Source: Helicobacteraceae bacterium
GTDB taxonomy: Bacteria; Campylobacterota; Campylobacteria; Campylobacterales; Sulfurimonadaceae
DNA: 46,846 nucleotides
Reading direction: 5' to 3'
Assembly: GCA_027066325.1 (NCBI GenBank)
Contig: JAMONY010000016.1
Location: 1-46,846, forward strand
Part shown: positions 24,865 through 34,607 of the stretch, piece after piece
Numbering within the stretch: position 1 is the first letter of the stretch
Layout: each line of letters begins with the position of its first letter
The notes under the pieces: generated by a model
The model's database searches: none
The model's input: only the letters and a program-made list of their open reading frames with translations
What the model was told of the DNA's origin: nothing
Position numbers and translations under genes: made by a program

Positions 24865-26199
24865 TTACGGATTATTGAAAAAATATCTCTCTATACCGTT
24901 GGCTATGCCTGATGCTAGCTGTTTTTGGTATATGGAAGTTGCCAACCTTTTTGCCTCTTTTTTGTGTGTTAGAAAACCTACTTCTATAAGCACAGCTGGC
25001 ATTTGAGCGCCTACTAGTATCCAAAATGGTCCCTCTTTCACTCCACCATCTCTAACATCTTTATATCTGCTTCTAAGACTCTTTAACATGTTTGACTGTA
25101 TATCTATACTTAGTTTATGCGATGCAATTATCTTCTCAGAATTTAGTGCATTTAAGAAGCTATCTTTACCATACCTGCTCATCTCTTGCATGTAAGCAGA
25201 GTTCTCTTTTGCTGCTACTCTCTCTGCTCTAGCAGATCTTGATTGTGAGAGAAAGTAGGTCTCTACCCCATGTGTTGAAGCGGCACTCTTGGCAGGCATA
25301 GCATTTGCATGTATTGAGATAAACAGATCAGCATTTTTTTTGTTTGCATATTTGGTGCGACTACTAAGTCTCAAAAAGCTATCTTTTGTGCGTGTCATAT
25401 AGACCGTATGACCTCTATCTTTGAGTATCTTCTGTAGTCTTTGAGCTATCTGAAGTACTATCTTTTTCTCTACAATCTTATTGCCAACCGCACCACCATC
25501 TTTTCCGCCATGACCAGCATCTATGACGATGATTTTTGCCTCTTGTTGATTTATGCTTTTATAAGTTTTAGTAGATCTTGATCCGCCTATATGTATCTTT
25601 AGCTTATCTTTGCTACGAGAGAATCGTATCTTTATCTCTTTTGAACTCTCTAAAACAACTCTGATAGTAGATGGTTTGTATTGAGAGATTCTTATGCGCT
25701 TGAAGGTTGCGTGCGATAGTGGTAGTTTCTGGATTAGTACCGCATGTATATCAAAGACATGTCTGTACCCCTTTGAGCCACTTCTTTTAAGCTTGAAGTA
25801 GTTGATATCATTGCTACGCAACCTTTTGCTAAACTCTAAGGTGATTGTATCATCATCAACATATGCATCTAAAAGCCTCTTCTCTTTTGTGTACGATCTT
25901 TTACTCTTTTTTGTTGAGGGGGATAGTAGTTGTAGTCTGTTTTCATATCTGGAGATATCGATTCGTAATTTTTTACCACTTTTTATTATCCCCTCTAGCG
26001 CTCTTTTTTGAATCTTTTTATCTCCACTTACAACTGCCTTAAGGTATGTGGATTTATATATATCATAAGCTCCTAGTATGCGTTCTTTGTTGCCACTATT
26101 GAGAGATCTATCTGCTTGGGTTAAAGTTGAAGCTCCTAGTTGCAGAGCAAAAAGAAGGTAAAGTGCTACTAGAAGTAGCTTAAAGATAGACCTATTCAC
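24865..26199 (-). CDS. amiA: N-acetylmuramoyl-L-alanine amidase with AMIN domain
   Basis: This 444-residue exported hydrolase cuts the bond between MurNAc and the stem peptide, separating daughter cells. An N-terminal signal peptide (about 1-24) is followed by a basic helical linker, an AMIN-type domain (about 110-205), and the Amidase_3 catalytic domain from about 222. Zinc and catalytic residues are visible: DAGHGG (H230), the Glu in VEKKIVL, SIHANA, and the catalytic Glu in VLIEVGFLT. The start is GTG at 26199 inside the end of the preceding gene (eight-base overlap) with only a weak GAGG in front, so translation is probably coupled. Related Campylobacter genomes carry an amidase in this neighbourhood. 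Confidence 0.9.
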   Translation of the reverse strand: MNRSIFKLLLVALYLLFALQLGASTLTQADRSLNSGNKERILGAYDIYKSTYLKAVVSGDKKIQKRALEGIIKSGKKLRIDISRYENRLQLLSPSTKKSKRSYTKEKRLLDAYVDDDTITLEFSKRLRSNDINYFKLKRSGSKGYRHVFDIHAVLIQKLPLSHATFKRIRISQYKPSTIRVVLESSKEIKIRFSRSKDKLKIHIGGSRSTKTYKSINQQEAKIIVIDAGHGGKDGGAVGNKIVEKKIVLQIAQRLQKILKDRGHTVYMTRTKDSFLRLSSRTKYANKKNADLFISIHANAMPAKSAASTHGVETYFLSQSRSARAERVAAKENSAYMQEMSRYGKDSFLNALNSEKIIASHKLSIDIQSNMLKSLRSRYKDVRDGGVKEGPFWILVGAQMPAVLIEVGFLTHKKEAKRLATSIYQKQLASGIANGIERYFFNNP

Positions 26200-27283
26200 C
26201 CTCTATCAGCACTCTCATCAACTCTGCTACTGGTATGATTTTGTTTAGACGATAACCGTTAGATCCAGAGAAAAATAGACCAAACTCCTCATTGCCCTCA
26301 TAAGCATCGCTAAGTCGATCAGCGATACAGAACCCAACTTCACGAGCCTCTACACCTCTTTTGCACGGTGCAACACAGTTAGAGATACATCTAATAGCAG
26401 GACCCTCACGCTTTTCTACCAGATCTGTTAAGTTGGTATGTACACCTCTAGCAGGGTAGCCTACAGGTGATTTTAGAAGATATATATCCTCCTCTTTCGC
26501 CTCAAGTAGAACCTTTTTAAAAGTTGCATGAGCATCACACTCATAAGTTCCTATAAACCTTGTCCCCATCTGCACACCGCTAGCACCAAGGTCTATCATC
26601 TGCTCTATGTCACTCTTGTCCCAGATTCCGCCTGCTGCTATGACTGGTATATCACCCCAGAGTGCCGCCTCTTCTACAACTGGTTTAACAAGATTTTCAA
26701 GCGCAAACTCCTCCATGAGGCACTGCTCATAAGTAAAACCTTGATGACCACCACTTTTTGGACCCTCTAAGATCACTGCATCTGGTAGACGATTGTAGCG
26801 CTTTTGCCATCTTTTACAGATGATCTTTAGTGCTTTAGCGGATGAGATGATTGGTACAAGCGCAACATCTGGATAGCCCTCTGTAAATTCTGGCATATTA
26901 GTAGGTAGACCAGCTCCTGTTATGATGATATCAGCTCCAGCCTCACAAGCATCTTGCACAACACGCCCATACTCACTCATAGCGTAGAGTATGTTAGCTG
27001 CAAGTGGCGCATCACCACAGATTTTACGCGCATTTTCAAATATCTTACATAGAGCCTCTTTGCTGTAGAAATTTTCAGCATCTTTTGGTCGATTAGATAT
27101 AAGTTTGTGAGTATATTTTTTATCTTCATAATAGCCTGTTCCCACACTACTTATGACACCAAGTCCACCCTCTTTAGAGACTGTTCCTGCTAACTGATCC
27201 CAACTGATGCCAACACCCATACCACCTTGAACTATGGGGTATTTTATGAGATATTTTCCTATACGAAGTGGTTTGAAGCTCAT
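26192..27283 (-). CDS. Nitronate monooxygenase-like FMN enzyme
   Basis: The 363-residue protein has the TIM-barrel pattern of the nitronate monooxygenase / 2-nitropropane dioxygenase family. The N-terminal YPIVQGGMGVGIS near residue 15 is followed by GADIIITGAGLPTN, EGPKSGGHQGF (FMN contact and catalytic His region), VIAAGGIWDKSDI and ASGVQMGTRFIGT. These FMN enzymes oxidise alkyl nitronates, though some relatives act on other substrates, such as FabK-type enoyl reductases. Four Cys near residues 300-325 (ISNCVAPCKRG and GFCIA) are a noticeable extra. It starts by one-base overlap with the tyrS stop (TAATG) and so belongs to the pyrH-rpoZ-spoT-tyrS transcript. Confidence 0.8.
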   Translation of the reverse strand: MSFKPLRIGKYLIKYPIVQGGMGVGISWDQLAGTVSKEGGLGVISSVGTGYYEDKKYTHKLISNRPKDAENFYSKEALCKIFENARKICGDAPLAANILYAMSEYGRVVQDACEAGADIIITGAGLPTNMPEFTEGYPDVALVPIISSAKALKIICKRWQKRYNRLPDAVILEGPKSGGHQGFTYEQCLMEEFALENLVKPVVEEAALWGDIPVIAAGGIWDKSDIEQMIDLGASGVQMGTRFIGTYECDAHATFKKVLLEAKEEDIYLLKSPVGYPARGVHTNLTDLVEKREGPAIRCISNCVAPCKRGVEAREVGFCIADRLSDAYEGNEEFGLFFSGSNGYRLNKIIPVAELMRVLIEGE

Positions 27284-28485
27284 TATGAAACCTTTACTTT
27301 TGCAAATTTTCTTTTTCCTACTTGTAGTACATAGCTACCAGATGAGAGCTTAAGTTGTTCATCTTTGATCTGTACTTGATCTATCTTTAGTGCCCCTTGC
27401 TTGATCTCGCGACGAGCTTGAGAGCTTGAGCTTGAGAGCTTGGTCTGAACTAGCGCTTTTGCTATCCAGATACCATCTTCAAGATCAAACTCTTCTATGT
27501 TGTCTGGTAGCTCTTTTTTGGCATGAACTTTATCGAATTCAGCTTTAGCGCTATGTGCATCATCTGCACTATGAAATCGCTCAACTATCTCAAGTGCTAG
27601 CAGCTCTTTGACTTTTTTTGGATGTTTTGTGTTAGATGCAACACCATCTTTTAGCTGCTCTATCTCAAGCAAACTCTTATGGCTTAGAAGCTCATAGTAG
27701 CGCCACATAAGCTCATCGCTTATGCTTAAAATTTTACCAAACATATCTGAAGCTTTATCATTAACGGCTATAAAATTATTGAGTGACTTGCTCATCTTCT
27801 GTACACCATCAAGCCCTTCGAGTATAGGCATCATGATCACTGCTTGGCTTTTATCAAGAGCGTATGATCTTTGTAGCTGTCTACCCATCAGTAGATTAAA
27901 CTTCTGATCAGTTCCCCCTATCTCTATGTCACTTTTAAGGTGTACGCTATCGTATCCTTGTAAGAGAGGGTATAAGAACTCACTTATAGCTATAGTGGCT
28001 CCACTTCTGTACCGTTTTTCAAAGTCATCACGCTCTAACATTCTAGCAACACTACTTAAGGTAGTAAGTTCAAGTAGCCCTTTAGCGCCAAGTGGCTCTA
28101 TCCAGTTTGAGTTAAATACAATTGTTGTTCTATCTGGATCTAGTATCTTAAAAACCTGCTCTTTATAACTTTTTGCATTCTGCTCTATCTGCTCTGTTGT
28201 GAGAGGCTTTCGTGTCTCACTTTTGCCTGTTGGATCACCTATGCGTGCGGTAAAATCTCCTATGAGAAACTGCACCCTAGCACCAATGCGCTGTAGCGAG
28301 GCTAACTTGTTTAGTAACACGGTGTGACCTAAGTGAAGATCTGGCGCGGTAGGATCAAAGCCTGCCTTTACTGTGAACTCTTTACCATCTTGTAGAGCAA
28401 CTTTCACAAGCTCTACAATACGCTCATTATCTATAATCTCTGCGCTACCTCTGCGCACCTCTGCTAACGCTTCATCTATATTCAT
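27283..28485 (-). CDS. tyrS: Tyrosyl-tRNA synthetase
   Basis: The 400-residue class I aminoacyl-tRNA synthetase attaches tyrosine to tRNA-Tyr. The HIGH-type motif appears as PDLHLGHTVLL near residue 50, the KMSKS loop as KMSKSLNNF near 232, and the C-terminal S4-like RNA-binding domain contains SSSSQARREIKQGALKID. The ATG at 28485 is preferred, with AAGGA about six bases upstream; an in-frame TTG at 28488 directly precedes it. It follows the RelA/SpoT gene by eight bases in an order shared with Campylobacter relatives. Confidence 0.95.
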   Translation of the reverse strand: MNIDEALAEVRRGSAEIIDNERIVELVKVALQDGKEFTVKAGFDPTAPDLHLGHTVLLNKLASLQRIGARVQFLIGDFTARIGDPTGKSETRKPLTTEQIEQNAKSYKEQVFKILDPDRTTIVFNSNWIEPLGAKGLLELTTLSSVARMLERDDFEKRYRSGATIAISEFLYPLLQGYDSVHLKSDIEIGGTDQKFNLLMGRQLQRSYALDKSQAVIMMPILEGLDGVQKMSKSLNNFIAVNDKASDMFGKILSISDELMWRYYELLSHKSLLEIEQLKDGVASNTKHPKKVKELLALEIVERFHSADDAHSAKAEFDKVHAKKELPDNIEEFDLEDGIWIAKALVQTKLSSSSSQARREIKQGALKIDQVQIKDEQLKLSSGSYVLQVGKRKFAKVKVS

Positions 28486-28493
28486 CAACTTCC

Positions 28494-30650
28494 TTAACTT
28501 GAACGGTACGCATCATCTGTTCGTATAAACTGTATGATGTGAATTTTTCGCTCTATTTTAGCATGTAACAGATTAATATCTGCCTCTAAGCTTACAAACT
28601 CAAGCTCGCAAAGATGTATATGCTCCTTTTTCTCCTTGCCTAGCTCAATATTTGATATCTCTATGTCTAGTGAGGCTAAAAATGTCAAAAAGCTAGCTAG
28701 TGAGCCTTTGGAGTTTTGCATACTCACTATAAGCTGGTAGCGATACTCTCTCTCCTGTCTCCACTTAACAAGCAACATAGGCTCTTCTAGATCTATAAGT
28801 TTCATCGCCTTTTGGCACATTTTATGGTGTATGTTGGCTCTTGAGTTTTTTAAAAATGCAACAATCTCATCACCAGTTTTTGGGTGACAGCAGTAGTCAA
28901 AAACAGCATTTTTAATATTATGGTTTGAGTAGATCTCCAGTAGCCCAAAGCTATATTTTTTAATCTTAAATCGTCTTCTGGCAAAAAAACTAGAAAACCT
29001 CTTCTGTTCTCTGAGCTCTTTTAGATAGTGATGTAGTACTTCACGCAGATAGTCAACATCTCTGCAGATGCTCCAGACCTGTTTGATGCGCTCATGTGTA
29101 TCAATCCACTCTTTTATCCTAGAAGCATTTAACTGCATTATCGCTTTTAATACAAGATAGCCACTCTTTGTGTCTATGTCTCTTATGCGGTGTTTACAGT
29201 TGCTTTTTATGTGCTGTTTGGCGCGTGATGTTACAACAGCATCGAGCCAGCCACATCGAGCTGTCATCTCATCGGCTACCTCTATGTGTACTATGTCACC
29301 ATTTTGTAGCTCACTTAAGAGACTCCCTCTTTTTTTATTGATACTACACCCTATGGCACGATCACCAATCTCACTATGAACAGCATAGGCGAAGTCCAGT
29401 GCTGTGGCACCACGCGGTAGTGAAAAGATCTCTGCTGTTGGGGAAAATACGCTAATCTCTTCACTATATAGATCAAGCTTAGCAAGTTGATAAAACTCCT
29501 CAACACTCTCATTGGTGTGCTGTAGGCTATCGAGCCAGCCAAGGTTGATGCACTGCTCATGTTCACCTTTATACTTATAGTGTGCTGCTATGCCAAGCTC
29601 TGCTGTTTGGTGCATGTCAAATGTTCTGATCTGTACCTCTACGATAGATGTCTCATCAAAAACAGTTGTATGTAGAGTCTGGTAGCCATTCTCTTTTGGT
29701 ATAGCGATGTAGTCTTTAAATCTTGAAGTAAGAGGTGAAAAATTGAGGTGCACAACACCAAGAACGCTATAACATAGAGCTGGATCTTTAACTAAGACAC
29801 GGACAGCTAAAAGATCTAAAACTTCAGCTATCCCAACCCCTTTTCTCTGCATTTTAAGGTAGATTGAGTAGCTATGTTTTACTCTGCCCATAATCTGAAA
29901 GCTATCAGAAGATATGCCCTGTTGTTGCAGAAGTCTTGAGAGCTTATGTTCAAATTTGTTTATTGTTATGTTTATGTCTTGATGGTGCTCTTTGAGGTAG
30001 TCATCGATCTTACTCTTCTCATCTGGTAATATGTATGTAAAACTTAGATCTTCAAGGATATTTTTGATATAAGATATGCCAAGGTGGTGAGCTATTGGCG
30101 CATATACAACTAGTGTCTCCTCTGAGATTCTAACTCTCTTTTTTGGCACAAGTGCATCTAGCGTTAGCATGTTATGAAGTCTATCGCAGAGTTTTACAAC
30201 CAATACTCTAACATCTTTAGTTGAAGCTAGTAGCATCTTTCTAAAACTGAGTGCAGAGAGTGCTAACTGTTCATCTTTGTATGAGGGTATCAGCTCAGCA
30301 TCACGAATAAGATCTATCTTGGTAAGAGCTTGAACCATACTAGAGACATCATCTCCAAATTCACTCTCTATCTTCTCTATGCAGCACTCCGTATCTTCAA
30401 CTACATCATGCAACAAAGCAGCAATAACAGAGGAGCGATCATCGGTGATAGAGGCTACAATAGCCGCTGTGAGGATAGGGTGGACTATGTACGGCTCACC
30501 ACTTTTTCTAAACTGATTGTTATGAAAATTTGTGGCAAAATCTAGAGCTTTTTGCAGAGTCTCATCTTTTGTTATCTGCTTAAACAGTAGCGTAGTTGCA
30601 GCCTCTATGCCGCTAATGTTTTTAAGTTGCTCTATGTCGATATAGTACAT
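28494..30650 (-). CDS. spoT: Bifunctional (p)ppGpp synthetase/hydrolase (RelA/SpoT)
   Basis: This 718-residue stringent-response enzyme makes and degrades (p)ppGpp. The hydrolase HD domain is intact (KSGEPYIVHPI near residue 50, ALLHDVVEDTE near 80, DRLHNMLTL near 150). The synthetase domain has GRVKHSYSIYLKM near 260 and ENGYQTLHTTV near 320. A TGS domain (EISVFSPTAEIFSLPRGATALDFAYAVHSEIG) begins near 405, and an ACT-like regulatory segment forms the last 80 residues. As the only such enzyme visible here it is probably bifunctional. It lies ten bases after rpoZ. The ribosome binding site is weak, so translational coupling may matter. Confidence 0.93.
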   Translation of the reverse strand: MYYIDIEQLKNISGIEAATTLLFKQITKDETLQKALDFATNFHNNQFRKSGEPYIVHPILTAAIVASITDDRSSVIAALLHDVVEDTECCIEKIESEFGDDVSSMVQALTKIDLIRDAELIPSYKDEQLALSALSFRKMLLASTKDVRVLVVKLCDRLHNMLTLDALVPKKRVRISEETLVVYAPIAHHLGISYIKNILEDLSFTYILPDEKSKIDDYLKEHHQDINITINKFEHKLSRLLQQQGISSDSFQIMGRVKHSYSIYLKMQRKGVGIAEVLDLLAVRVLVKDPALCYSVLGVVHLNFSPLTSRFKDYIAIPKENGYQTLHTTVFDETSIVEVQIRTFDMHQTAELGIAAHYKYKGEHEQCINLGWLDSLQHTNESVEEFYQLAKLDLYSEEISVFSPTAEIFSLPRGATALDFAYAVHSEIGDRAIGCSINKKRGSLLSELQNGDIVHIEVADEMTARCGWLDAVVTSRAKQHIKSNCKHRIRDIDTKSGYLVLKAIMQLNASRIKEWIDTHERIKQVWSICRDVDYLREVLHHYLKELREQKRFSSFFARRRFKIKKYSFGLLEIYSNHNIKNAVFDYCCHPKTGDEIVAFLKNSRANIHHKMCQKAMKLIDLEEPMLLVKWRQEREYRYQLIVSMQNSKGSLASFLTFLASLDIEISNIELGKEKKEHIHLCELEFVSLEADINLLHAKIERKIHIIQFIRTDDAYRSS

Positions 30651-30660
30651 TCAGAGGTAA

Positions 30661-30876
30661 CTACTTAGAGCCCTTTATAGCTACAATACCCTCAGCTATC
30701 TCCATAAGAGCTAGATCTGTAGGTTTTGTAGATTTTAGATCTATATTGAGCTTGCTTTGTGCCCCATCTTCTAGTTCATTTGCCCGTTTTGCAACCGCTA
30801 AAGCTAATCTGTATCTATCTAGCCCAGATGTCTTCAGTGCTTTGGCTATTATCTCTTCTAGTCGTAAACTTTTCAT
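30661..30876 (-). CDS. rpoZ: RNA polymerase omega subunit
   Basis: The 71-residue omega subunit stabilises the beta-prime subunit and in some bacteria forms part of a ppGpp site. Characteristic features are RLEEIIAKAL, the DRYRLALAVAKRANEL box and the KPTDLALMEIAEG segment. AAGGA is five bases before the ATG. The position between pyrH and spoT is conserved in Campylobacterota. Confidence 0.92.
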   Translation of the reverse strand: MKSLRLEEIIAKALKTSGLDRYRLALAVAKRANELEDGAQSKLNIDLKSTKPTDLALMEIAEGIVAIKGSK

Positions 30877-30888
30877 TCTAATCCTTGT

Positions 30889-31608
<720 letters not shown>

Positions 31609-31627
31609 TCACTATATAAAGTTTTGA

Positions 31628-31633
31628 ATTATA
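31628..31633 (-). promoter_or_regulatory. -10 box of the pyrH operon
   Basis: A minus-strand perfect TATAAT (31633 to 31628) would give a start near 31621 and a leader of about 22 bases that includes the GAGGA ribosome binding site. No recognisable -35 box. Confidence 0.5.
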
Positions 31634-31666
31634 CTTTAAGGTAGCTTTAATACGGCTTTATGGGCT

Positions 31667-32659
31667 CTATTTGCTAAAAGTAGCATTTTCGATGATTACT
31701 GGGTAGAAGTAACCATACCCAAAGTCTACATCTGTATTTAGCTTACCAGTCACTACAACAACTTCATCTACATTAACATTAGATGATGGTGATGTTATAG
31801 TGAAGTCACCAGCACTAGCATCTCTACTATCATCTACAATGTGTATCCAATCTCTTCCCATGATACCTTTTGAGACTTTTGTAACCCTACCAGCAACACT
31901 AACTGAAGTTCCATTTAGATCACTCTTTTTTGAGTATAACTCTGCTATGGTGTATCCACCAGATGGTTTTGCAATCACCTGTTTTACAGCTTTAGCAGCA
32001 CTGTCTACTACCTCTGTAGCAGCTGCAGCAACTGTAGAGGCTACATTTTTTACCTCATCTACAACCTTAGATGATGAGTCTTTAACCATCTGTTCAAGAT
32101 CTTTTGCAGCTCTTTGTGCTTTGTGAGTATCGCAGTTGCTACAGTCATCCTCTTTTGTTGCTGCAGCAGTAGTTGTTGAGGCACCATCTTTTAGTGGAGC
32201 GATAGCAGCAACAAATAGTAGTCTATCAAATGTCTTGCCAAGAGCTTTGCTAGGAAAGTCTTGCATCATCATCTGAGGTGCAAATGAGACCTTTTGACCA
32301 ACTTTTACAACCGCTTTTGGTCCAGCTATCCATAGTAGTTGACCATTTGCTTCTTGGATCTGTATATAGATATACCCACCAGCATCTTTAAAATCTAACA
32401 CTTCTGCCACTTCAACTGCTACAGGTGCTGGTGGCTGATAAGCACCCTTCTGTTCTGCTGCTGCATGCATCTCTATAGGTACACTCTGTGTAACCTCTTG
32501 CGTTTTAGCACCATAGATACCTTGAGCTATAGGTTCAGCTACAGCTTTCGTCTGCTCAGTGGCACTTTTTGTAGTCTCAGCAACACTATCCTCTTGTTTC
32601 TCACCACAACCAGATAGTATCACTGTAGCTAAGATCGCACTTATGTACACTTTTTTCAT
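31667..32659 (-). CDS. Lipoprotein with two OB-fold-like domains
   Basis: This 330-residue protein has a lipoprotein signal (lipobox LSGC, Cys18) and a low-complexity Ala/Glu/Thr linker. A first small domain (AGGYIYIQIQEANGQLLWIAGP...GKTFDRLLFV) resembles NrfJ-type proteins. A middle region holds a CSNCDTHKAQ Cys pair and a helical Ala-rich segment. A C-terminal domain (LNGTSVSVAGRVTKVSKGIMGRDWIHIVDD...FGYGYFYPVIIE) looks like an OB-fold nucleic-acid-binding-type module. It is probably anchored on the periplasmic side. The start is the second of two tandem ATGs, five bases from GGAGA. A longer upstream frame would bury the signal. The role is unknown. Confidence 0.7.
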   Translation of the reverse strand: MKKVYISAILATVILSGCGEKQEDSVAETTKSATEQTKAVAEPIAQGIYGAKTQEVTQSVPIEMHAAAEQKGAYQPPAPVAVEVAEVLDFKDAGGYIYIQIQEANGQLLWIAGPKAVVKVGQKVSFAPQMMMQDFPSKALGKTFDRLLFVAAIAPLKDGASTTTAAATKEDDCSNCDTHKAQRAAKDLEQMVKDSSSKVVDEVKNVASTVAAAATEVVDSAAKAVKQVIAKPSGGYTIAELYSKKSDLNGTSVSVAGRVTKVSKGIMGRDWIHIVDDSRDASAGDFTITSPSSNVNVDEVVVVTGKLNTDVDFGYGYFYPVIIENATFSK

Positions 32660-32707
32660 CATCTTCTCCAAAGGTTCAATTAATCGCGTTAGTCTATACA
32701 AGATTTA

Positions 32708-33031
32708 TTAATCTACAGTTAACGCGTCATCTATTTCACATAAAAGTACCCTGCTTGTGTACCAAGTTGCTATTGCTAGATCTGTGTATGCGTACTCTTG
32801 TTGTATCTGCGGTATAGAGATATTGCGTATTTTGGCTCGTACGATACCTATGATTAGGTAGCTAAGTAGAGTAGATGCTATAGCAAAAAATAGATCAAAA
32901 AAGTACCACATGGGTAGAAAAGTTATAAAGATACCATAGCTAAGTAGAGTGGCTATGGTGTATGCGATCACTCTACAGGAGCGTTTTTTTAAGATTGGTG
33001 TTGGTTCTATGATAGGTATGTCTCTGTTCAT
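32708..33031 (-). CDS. Small membrane protein, unknown
   Basis: A 107-residue protein with two hydrophobic helices (about residues 22-42 and 48-64) separated by WYFFDLFF, a basic N-terminal stretch and a soluble C-terminal tail of about 40 residues. No family recognised. It follows the 33046 gene by 14 bases, suggesting co-transcription, and the Shine-Dalgarno is weak. Confidence 0.55.
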   Translation of the reverse strand: MNRDIPIIEPTPILKKRSCRVIAYTIATLLSYGIFITFLPMWYFFDLFFAIASTLLSYLIIGIVRAKIRNISIPQIQQEYAYTDLAIATWYTSRVLLCEIDDALTVD

Positions 33032-33045
33032 GGCTCTATTGTATC

Positions 33046-33303
33046 CTAATCTTTTGTGAGAGTTTTATGCATAACTCCTTGTTGCATCTTAACAAATGCT
33101 AAAAAACCAAACATGGTTCCAATCGCAATGAGCAGTACGCCCCACCAGTCATTATGTTGGTATGCCAATACAACCCAGCAGATATCAGCAGCGATATAGA
33201 CAACTACAGCTTGGTAGATCTTGCCTCTAAATGTCAAAAAAGCTCCTATATTTAGAAGAATACCACCTATGATTGCAAAAGATATAACCATGCTAAAGCC
33301 CAC
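33046..33303 (-). CDS. Small membrane protein, unknown
   Basis: An 85-residue protein with three hydrophobic segments (about 4-24, 31-47 and 52-70) and a short basic tail. It resembles small uncharacterised membrane proteins of this phylum, but no family can be named. The start is either GTG at 33303 or ATG at 33291. Neither has a Shine-Dalgarno, and a TATAAT box lies so close to the GTG that the transcript would be nearly leaderless. It is divergent from argG. Confidence 0.6.
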   Translation of the reverse strand: MGFSMVISFAIIGGILLNIGAFLTFRGKIYQAVVVYIAADICWVVLAYQHNDWWGVLLIAIGTMFGFLAFVKMQQGVMHKTLTKD

Positions 33304-33312
33304 TTTTTTACA

Positions 33313-33318
33313 ATTATA
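33313..33318 (-). promoter_or_regulatory. -10 box of the small membrane-protein gene
   Basis: A minus-strand TATAAT (33318 to 33313) lies nine bases before the GTG at 33303. The predicted transcript would start within about three bases of that codon, or about 15 bases before the alternative ATG. Confidence 0.4.
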
Positions 33319-33339
33319 ACGACTATATCATCAATAATC

Positions 33340-33348
33340 TGCTAAAAT
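33340..33348 (+). promoter_or_regulatory. Extended -10 promoter of argG
   Basis: TGC-TAAAAT (TG at 33340-33341, hexamer 33343-33348) predicts a start near 33355, about 29 bases before the argG ATG. It lies in the 80-base divergent gap shared with the minus-strand promoter. Confidence 0.42.
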
Positions 33349-33383
33349 TACACCATTAATTATGTTTGAAGGTACCAAAATAG

Positions 33384-34607
33384 ATGAAAAGAAGTATAAA
33401 AAAAGCAGTTTTAGCCTACTCAGGGGGACTAGATACTAGCGTGATACTAAAGTGGTTGCAAGATGAGTATGGGTGTGAAGTTGTAACTTTTACAGCAGAT
33501 CTTGGTCAAGGTGAAGAGGTTGAGCCAGCCAGAGTTAAAGCGCTCTCACTTGGCATTAAGAGTGAAAATATATTTATCGATGATCTAAGAGAGGAGTTTG
33601 TTAGGGATTTTGTATTTCCTATGTTTCGTGCAAATGCTATCTATGAGGGGGAGTATCTACTTGGTACATCTATAGCGCGTCCTCTCATAGCTAAAAGGCA
33701 GGTTGAGATAGCTCATCTTACAGGTGCAGATGCAGTAAGTCATGGCGCAACAGGTAAAGGCAATGATCAGGTTCGTTTTGAGCTTGGGTATCTAGCGCAA
33801 GATAGCTCATTAGCTGTTATTGCCCCATGGCGAGAGTGGGATTTAAACTCTAGAGAGAAGCTTCTAGCTTATGCATCTGAACACGGCATACAGATCGATA
33901 TGAGCGGTAAAAAATCTCCGTACTCTATGGATGCAAATCTACTCCATATCTCATACGAAGGTGGGATACTGGAGGATCCATCAGCAGAGCCAGAAGAGAG
34001 CATGTGGAAATGGACTGTTAGTCCACAGAGTGCCCCAGATGTAGCTACCTATATAGATATAGAGTATAAAAATGGTGATCCTGTAGCACTTGATGGCAAG
34101 CACCTATCACCTGCCACTATGTTAGAGAAGCTAAACGATATAGGAGGTGCTAATGGCATCGGTCGCTCAGATATAGTTGAGAACCGCTTTGTAGGCATGA
34201 AGAGTAGAGGATGTTATGAGACACCAGGCGGCACTATCATGCTGAAAGCTCATCGTGCCATAGAGTCATTGACACTTGATCGTGAAGCCTCACACTTAAA
34301 AGATGAGCTCATGCCACGATATGCTAAGTTGATATATAACGGTTTTTGGTTTTCACCAGAGCGTGAGATGTTACAAGCTGCCATAGACCATACGCAAAAA
34401 AGTGTTGAAGGTAGTGTAAAACTCAAGCTATACAAAGGCAATGTTATGGTAGTTGGTAGAAGTTCATCGAAGTCACTTTTTAATCCAGAGTACTCTACAT
34501 TTGAAGAGGACGCTGTTTATGATCAGAGTGATGCTGAAGGTTTTATTAGGTTAAATGCGCTAAGATTTATCATAGCAGGTAAAGCAGATAAGAGGGGGTC
34601 GAAGTGA
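33384..34607 (+). CDS. argG: Argininosuccinate synthase
   Basis: The 407-residue enzyme joins citrulline and aspartate using ATP in arginine synthesis. The P-loop-like ATP motif [12 protein letters not shown] is at residues 10-21. [17 protein letters not shown] and [18 protein letters not shown], with [10 protein letters not shown]-type contacts, are near residue 115, and [20 protein letters not shown] is further on. Length fits. GAAGG stands upstream of the ATG. It heads a run of genes with four-base overlaps, otherwise unrelated to arginine metabolism. Confidence 0.96.
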   Translation: MKRSIKKAVLAYSGGLDTSVILKWLQDEYGCEVVTFTADLGQGEEVEPARVKALSLGIKSENIFIDDLREEFVRDFVFPMFRANAIYEGEYLLGTSIARPLIAKRQVEIAHLTGADAVSHGATGKGNDQVRFELGYLAQDSSLAVIAPWREWDLNSREKLLAYASEHGIQIDMSGKKSPYSMDANLLHISYEGGILEDPSAEPEESMWKWTVSPQSAPDVATYIDIEYKNGDPVALDGKHLSPATMLEKLNDIGGANGIGRSDIVENRFVGMKSRGCYETPGGTIMLKAHRAIESLTLDREASHLKDELMPRYAKLIYNGFWFSPEREMLQAAIDHTQKSVEGSVKLKLYKGNVMVVGRSSSKSLFNPEYSTFEEDAVYDQSDAEGFIRLNALRFIIAGKADKRGSK

